A stretch of 64,000 nt of DNA from Taenia hydatigena. Lineage: Eukaryota > Platyhelminthes > Cestoda > Cyclophyllidea > Taeniidae. A model generated the notes under the pieces. The model was not told the origin of the DNA. It made no database searches and saw nothing but the letters and a program-made list of their open reading frames with translations. The stretch spans positions 73,627 to 137,626 of the forward strand of contig JADWOT020001881.1 in the NCBI GenBank assembly GCA_036345935.2, in the 5' to 3' direction. Position numbers and translations under genes: made by a program. Positions 58,279-64,000 of the stretch are shown here, one piece after another (the stretch's first letter is position 1; the number at the start of each line of letters is the position of its first letter).

Positions 58279-59207
58279 CGTATCGTGTGGTGTCGCCTAG
58301 TGCCGTCTGGTGTGAACTACAGACAGTACTACTTGTTGGTGGTTTTGAGGAAAAAGGCGTCACTCACTTTTGTGCTTTCATGGCTTGATTAAGTTATGTG
58401 TATCGTAGTACACGCAAAGGAGGAGGAAGAGAATGAGAAGAATCACCGATACTAATGCGTTTTGACTTAAATGCGCTGCCTCGTTGTGACTGCTTACCCT
58501 CGGCTTTTTTTGAGGGGACGACTATTATGCATTGGCAACTTACCCCTTGCGATTACTATGGCGCCAGCGAAGGTGCGTTTCTGCCGTTCACTTTAGTTTC
58601 ATGTAAAGACCAATTGCTGCCTTGCATCAGAATGCACAATAGCGGTTAACAAACCTCACCTACTACTACTCCTACTTCACACCTCATAATTCGTAGACGC
58701 GTCCAACTCCCACCCCATCATCACGCTGCCCAATTCTTTTCTTCTCTCTATGAAAAATTCCTCTACTTGGTGCCCTATGTTAAAGAGTAAGAACGTGCGC
58801 TTTCTGCCTTCAACGAACCACCTGCTCCTTTTCCACTGTGCATTTGTGCTTGCCTCAGTTTGCACGTGTTATTGCTCGCGTTTATCTTCGTCCTTTGGAG
58901 AGTCGTCTTCATCAGTGTCCCCGAAAACATGTAAGAACGTCTGTGTGCGTGTGCGTACGTGAGTGCAAAGGTATATTCATCCCATCCTCTCCTTCTAAGT
59001 TGTCCTTCAAGCCGACCAAGTCGATAGTTCTATCTTGGGTGAAGTAAGACCTCCTTTGAGCGTTCGTTTTATGGCCAGTTAGTTGCCTTATTAATTTAAA
59101 CTGAACTTTCCACCAACATTCCATCACCTGCACACTAACCAACTCATTTCGCTATATCTAATTGCTCTTACTTCCTGCGGCTTCTCTACTTCCTCTCCTA
59201 TTTCTGA

Positions 59208-59513
59208 TTGAAACTGGCAGAAGGATTCGCGCCAGGTCAAGGTGATTCGTCGCCCACATTGTCAATAATTCATGTCGCCTGTGCGGACGCGAGGCAAAGA
59301 AGTCCGCGAAACGGGGCAACGCCTTACAAAACACAAGTTATTAATCAGACGGCGGAATTACTGAACAATGACAGTGCGACTCCCAATGGAAAATCGTCAG
59401 TACCTCCCACTCATCGAATTGGCGCAGCGACACAACTTAGCCTCACGGAGCTCAGTGGCATTCACAAAAGGTCAGCATTCGTCGAGTACGCCCCAATGGT
59501 CTTAAAACATTAA
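59208..59513 (+). CDS. Hypothetical 101-codon ORF
   Basis: An ATG-independent open frame with balanced composition, following a CTGGCAG that could be an acceptor. It contains TQVINQTAELLNND, which recalls the NQRAEIH helix A block of RNase HI, and later LSLTELSGIHKRS. The spacing from any strand 1-like segment is too short for a normal domain. I do not assign a function. Confidence 0.2.
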   Translation: MKLAEGFAPGQGDSSPTLSIIHVACADARQRSPRNGATPYKTQVINQTAELLNNDSATPNGKSSVPPTHRIGAATQLSLTELSGIHKRSAFVEYAPMVLKH

Positions 59514-59709
59514 TTGAACGCTACAAGCCAAGTGATTTTCATTCATAATGATGCGAAATCCAAAGGGTAAAGAGGATCTTCGCCTAGTCACCGAGATATT
59601 GCAGATTCCTTTGCCGAAAAACAATTCTAAACAAAATGATTACAGAGAGTTGATAACTATCGACCACGAAAAGCCACCGAGAGAGGCGAAAGTAAAGAAA
59701 AGTTCTCAT

Positions 59710-59716
59710 TATAAAA
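59710..59716 (+). promoter_or_regulatory. TATA box upstream of RNase H-like fragment
   Basis: TATAAAA in CTCATTATAAAAGCGC, about 480 bases ahead of the strand 4/helix B fragment. Confidence 0.3.
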
Positions 59717-60185
59717 GCGCTATTTAAAATGCTTGTCAAAGAAGCACAGCTTTGTAGTTTTAATGATTTTTGATGTCACAAACCAGTTAATAGTAAGTCC
59801 TTCTCTAAGTATTCGATGCTGACTAATAATTTTTGCGCACGATGTTGATTCCCTTCTTGTTATTTAGAGAAACCATGTTTTATTGCTTACGTTTTTTTGA
59901 ACGTACATTGTAGGCGACGGTCAGGAACACAATTTCAATCCTTCGAAACCGACACAGTCAATTCCACAGCACTCTACTAATACGCTGTTGATCCGCCGTT
60001 TCGTCTAAGACAATGGAGGCGTCTCGTAGGTATCAACTGTCTCGTATTAGGCATAGGCAGATGATCTGCCAAACTGCTGGCATGAATTTTAGTGGTGTTG
60101 CATGTAAAAAATAGAGGAATGGACAAGTTGTTTGTAGTTAAACCAAACGCTATGTCACAAAACTTTGCACGTGTGTTGTTCGTTC

Positions 60186-60287
60186 AGCACTCCGCCTCGT
60201 CTACGGTCACTGTTCGTCATCAGTACAATGGTTAGACACCTCAAATACTGGCTGATAAAAAGACAGTTCGTAGCAAGAACAGAGTAG
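60186..60287 (+). pseudogene. RNase H-like strand 4/helix B fragment
   Basis: The frame reads RLRSLFVISTMVRHLKYWLI and stops after ARTE. It matches GIFLLLYTMVRHLRQWLIAW at 33919-34017 and both resemble strand 4/helix B of RNase HI with Asp replaced by Met. The DNA on both sides is also similar between the loci (CAATGGT.AGACACCT), so they are duplicates. Confidence 0.33.
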
Positions 60288-62950
60288 CAAGCACTGACTT
60301 GGTTACAAACAATGAGGGAGATGGACCATTCGATTGCGCACTGGTACGAGTAATTGCAGCAATGTGACTTGACGGCTTAGTAAAGAAAAGAAAATGCACA
60401 TGGCAATGCGAACGCAGTATCCTGCAGACTCCTCTCAGTAGGAAAAGGTGGCGGTATAGAGAGTACGATAGTTTTGAGCGAATCTACTGAATATTATTAG
60501 AAAAACACACAGAGTACTGATTTTGACGCGGCCATGCATACGGGAGGTATCTGGCACCTTTTTCTAAGTCTACAGCCGGAGAGATGAGCTCGTCCAGCAA
60601 GCCTCTAGCAATCCCAGATTCACTGGTACAAGCAGCCTCTCAAAAGTAGCAGGAGTGGTTGGATTATGGGAGCCAAAAAGACTGTAGAGGTATCGAGCAA
60701 ACCATACTTGTAGCCACCACATACCACAGACACGCTAGACTCCTGTCGAACCTGCATCACGTAGAGCAGTATCAAAAGACCTCACATTATAGCCATCGTA
60801 TCTGATTAAAAGTGGCAGTTAGTGCCTAATATTCTTAAGAGAGCAGTATTCTAGTAACAAAGTAATGGACTAACACTGATTCTGTTAAACAACAATCATG
60901 TTGCACTTACAGTGGCGTACTTTACTAAGGCAGGGCGGCGCATTTCAACCTAAGCACATCGGTACTAGCAGACCTACCCTTCCTCTTCCACCTCACTTAC
61001 ATGCACAATGGCGTACAGAACTCGGCCAAAGTGCAGAAGCACAAAGGCAAGTGATGCCTACTCCAAAGAAGCCACCTAACAACATGTGTCACTGATCCAG
61101 TCATAAGTGATGAGTCACACAACTAACCACCAGAGATACTAGCACTCTCATTCCACTGTCTTCCACATTTCATCTTGCTTCTCATTTTATCGTCGAAACC
61201 ACCACCTAGTTCTTTGTTAACGTCTGTCTTGCTTTGTTAGCTATTTATCTTCAGTCCACTTCCCATCCTTCACCTCCATCGCCTCCCTTCAAATTCCAAC
61301 TTCCCACTTTGTCATCTGAAAGACGCTAAAAGGCCAACAGATAAAATCGTAATAATTAGAGATATTTCTGCTACTGCCCTCTCCTCCACTGCTTAATTTT
61401 AATCTCCCTACTAACCTCATTTGTGTGCGCCGTCGTTTTGGCAATGTTACAACTGTTTCTAGTGTATTTCACTTAACAAGGTAAATTATGAGTAGCGTCT
61501 TCGAGTGTACCGCTTGATAGAAACTTATATTCCTTCCACAAAGTCAATTTTTCTATGCTTCATTGGAATACATGGTCGGGGAAATGGGTAAAAGAAGGCA
61601 TCCAGGAAGATGCAAGAGAAAGAGGGCAGGAAATGGGGTATGCAGTGCTCCAGCACTGTTTAGAAAATCTAACAATGGCCATTTTCCATCTTCACCTCTC
61701 GCCCAACTGTTCTTTTGCGATTCAATCACCGTCGTTGTCCTCTCTGGTGCAAGACAGCAAATGGTCCGGACATGCGATTAGAAAATAAGCGACAGAAGCA
61801 CACCTTCACCAACTCCATAGCAATCATTGGTTAGCCACTAATTTCTCTACTCAATTCATAGTTTGCACTGCCTCTGCTGCCCATAACTATTCGAAAGGCA
61901 ACGCATTTATTCCAAGCACACTAATATCAGTGGTCCGCCTCAAGGCAAAAAAAGGCAAATTGCGTCTACTCTTAGAGAACCACCTAAGAGGAATGCCGTC
62001 CAAAGCCCACACTAGGCGGCGCTGAGAAACACCACTTTGACTGCGTATGCTGCTAATCGATTCACGAGTCAGATTCAAACTGATCTATCATGCAACAAAG
62101 AGTCTGGCATGCTCGCATGTGTCCTGTTTCGTCTACGAATTTTCATTCTTCATGATCTTATCCCTATAACTCAGTTAATCACGCTTCCTTTATTTCCTTG
62201 TTTTCAGCCTTATGTCCCCATCACTCTAACCTCCTGACCTGCTATTTTAGAGATGGCAGAAGACCAAAACAGATAGATATCGTAGAAATTAGGAGTAAGT
62301 TATGCCACCTGTTCCTCTTTCTTTGCTCATCAACCTGTCCAGTTGCATCCACTTCCTTCTTTACTGCATTTGTATGCTCCATTTTCAATTATCAAACCTG
62401 GTACCTAGTGTAAATCGCATAACAGGGAAAATGATGGTTGGCCTCCTCAAGTGCGCCATTCAAAAGGACTCGAACCCCTTTTATTAGGTTGGTTACTTCT
62501 TGGTTTACTCAATCAGGTAACTAGATTAGTAAAATCAGTCAATCACTTTAAAAAGAGATAGGTGAAAGAAGGAAAGGAAGAAAGAAATGCAGAACGTTGC
62601 ACCACAGCACTGTGCAGATTTATCTGATAGTGTTCCTGGAATTTGAAACGTGAAATGCCACAAGTAATTACATAAGGAAGCAGGACACTGAGTCTCATCT
62701 CTGATCAGTTTTGGGGTCAAAAGAGGGAGAAAAAGGTTGCTGCTGTATGCCCATGGTTGCAGCTTTATAGAATGAAAATTGCACCGAATTTTCAGTTTAG
62801 ATTATTTCCGGTCACAGGGACGTTGAGCTATTTGAAGGTAAACATTAGTGCATTACCTATTTTCCATGCCAACCTAGATGCTTTTATTGTTGACTAAGCT
62901 TTAATTTTATAAATTAATAAGAAAGCAGCTGCAAGCAATCACTGAATAAA
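60288..62950. other. No gene recognised; dispersed repeat remnants
   Basis: Segments at about 61230-61500 and 62180-62480 resemble each other and 29430-29680 (blocks like AGATAGATA(A/T)CG.AGAAAT.AG). A GCACCACAGC box occurs at about 62600. Short frames, including 60898-61095 with two QWRT motifs, show no known domain. Confidence 0.4.
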
Positions 62951-62958
62951 ATAAGACG

Positions 62959-63231
62959 CTATGCTGTAATTCCCACCGATTCTGCATTTAAACGAACAAA
63001 TACAACGCAGCCCTGCATGCTTGTGTCATTTAAGCTCTCTTTGTCAAAATTTGCTCCTTCAATATGGGTTAGCCCTAAATAAAAAATTGAATTGCCGTAT
63101 ATAAATGCTATAAACATAGGTTCCATAAGCACAAATGCCTCCGCAGATACTTCTATCAGATTAACAGTAATGTTTCTACCAGCATCGCTTACTTGGATAC
63201 TCACACTCCTGCTCCCGAACGTGGGTGACAT
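62959..63231 (-). pseudogene. RNase H-like domain, strand 1 to strand 4 in one frame
   Basis: This 90-codon frame reads VSIQVSDAGRNI, strand 1 with Asp kept. FIAFIYGNSIFYLGLTHIEG then lies on the strand 2/3 hairpin AGIGVYWG..LNVGIRLPG. NFDKESLNDTSM lies on helix A with Glu kept. GCVVFVRLNAESVGI lies on strand 4, with Asp lost. The order is correct and uninterrupted, although helix A is short. It is among the better members. An ATG-started product is not assured. Confidence 0.4.
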
Positions 63232-63550
63232 TTCATGGATTCACGACTGGATTTACCTGTCGCATGCAAAGACCATCGCTTGAACAGACTTACTCTGTCG
63301 GTACGTCTTTTCCTCTTTGTCTGTTTATTCCTCACACGTGAAGTGGTTTGGAGCGATTGGTGTGAATTCTACTAATTAAGTTGCAAAATAATCATGTATG
63401 AACATTGTTTGCAGGGCCGAGCCTAGCATAGGTTCCCAGTGAACCCTGTCATTTCATCTGCAGTTTCAACCAACGTGACATGCTGATTCTCCACTCACTG
63501 CATTAAGAAACGTTTTGACTTAAGGCGTACTTCGTGCATTATAAGTTGAC

Positions 63551-63859
63551 GTGAGAGGGATACTAACAAGCAGAAAACAGGGTTCTCTCCTCTTAATCTC
63601 GAATCTCTTCTATGCGCCTATTTATTATAGCTTCACCACTACCAGGGAAGCGTTGGTGCTAAAATGTCGGCTTCTATTTGTCTACTCTTTAGTTTTGCTT
63701 GGTAACCAGGTTTCGACACCACCGCTGACCCAAACCAGGAAATCATCCTTTTCGCCCTCTGCACATTTTAATCTAACTAGTGCGATCAAGGGCAGGATAC
63801 TGCCTGACGCTCGGCAAGTCCCAAATTCCTGGACTCAGGATTATTCGTGGACATTGTGA
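63551..63859 (+). pseudogene. Weak RNase H-like fragment
   Basis: YYSFTTTREALVLKCRLL resembles the strand 3/helix A block with Glu, and FVYSLVLLGNQV could be strand 4 without Asp. The C-terminal 50 residues are unassigned. Confidence 0.2.
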
Positions 63860-64000
63860 AGTGCACACAGAATTCACACAAATACCAGTATCCCATGAGA
63901 GCTTCACGAGTTTCTCCTTCAGTTTATAGTAGTGACGAAGGTGTGTGCCCTAGGAAATTGTGCATCTACGGGAATTATTAGGCGCTTTGTTCTTTCATCA

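Noticed and set aside
60898..61095. Two QWRT repeats as a repeat protein
   Set aside because: Only two short, imperfect units occur in a 65-codon frame, with no further support.
1..64000. LINE or LTR retrotransposon as source of the RNase H-like frames
   Set aside because: No reverse transcriptase (YxDD), integrase, gag or LTR pair was seen near any copy, and the NW..W..SG..xxNR loop is of the cellular RNase H1 type. It cannot be fully excluded for individual pieces.
1..64000. tRNA, rRNA or CRISPR features
   Set aside because: No B-box with a matching acceptor stem was found, no rRNA-like conserved tract, and no regularly spaced short direct repeats.

Overview
The window reads as draft-assembly DNA from an animal. 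A 45-base N run marks a gap, and two NK-class homeodomain sequences share a conserved intron at homeodomain residues 44/45. Composition, short introns (about 117 nt in both homeobox copies) and sparse coding would suit an invertebrate such as a flatworm, but the sequence does not fix the phylum. No tRNA, rRNA, CRISPR, reverse transcriptase or ordinary housekeeping gene was recognised.

The main result is a large set of short open frames that I align by eye to RNase HI (Pfam RNase_H). They lie in both orientations at about 0.1-11.6, 17.8-18.9, 22.4-25.2, 28.3-34.0, 36.8-41.6, 45.5-45.9, 49.9-54.4 and 59.7-63.9 kb. Different pieces resemble strand 1 (the [T]DG motif), the NQRAE-type helix A, strand 4 (the YTDS motif), the SGxxVxNRD-type loop or strand 5 (xDIxW). 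All are diverged or frame-broken, and no copy keeps all catalytic acids. Identity is low and the alignments are manual, so the calls are tentative and need a profile search. The best pieces are at 9.4-9.8, 18.2, 23.0-23.4, 24.9/28.3, 30.0-30.3, 31.6, 39.3-39.8, 45.5-45.9, 50.1 and 63.0-63.2 kb.

The clearest structure is a large inverted repeat (arms about 23.70-26.11 and 27.43-29.84 kb, spacer about 1.3 kb). Its core is nearly identical, with no net indel over about 1.8 kb. Each arm carries a 69-residue tryptophan/cysteine-rich ORF (15 Trp, 6 Cys) with a TATA box 59 nt upstream of the ATG and an AATAAA downstream. It converges on an RNase H-like ORF that has its own AATAAA. The two Trp-rich genes point away from the centre. 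I know of no family matching this protein.

A second layer is an old direct duplication: copy A about 11.69-17.2 kb, copy B about 41.8-49.43 kb. Copy B has an extra internal tandem duplication (42.11-43.32 kb) and a 1.2 kb insertion (45.04-46.26 kb). The insertion holds an RNase H-like frame and possibly a dead start of the Trp-rich gene, which suggests the two-gene module has moved. Copy A runs directly into homeobox copy 1 (17.22-17.67 kb, +); homeobox copy 2 (20.63-21.99 kb, -) is frame-damaged. Further dispersed repeats in alternating orientation fill 4.1-4.4, 22.6-24.5, 34.2-37.1, 54.2-59.0 and 61.2-63.0 kb, with an unresolved tandem array around the N gap at 58.05 kb.
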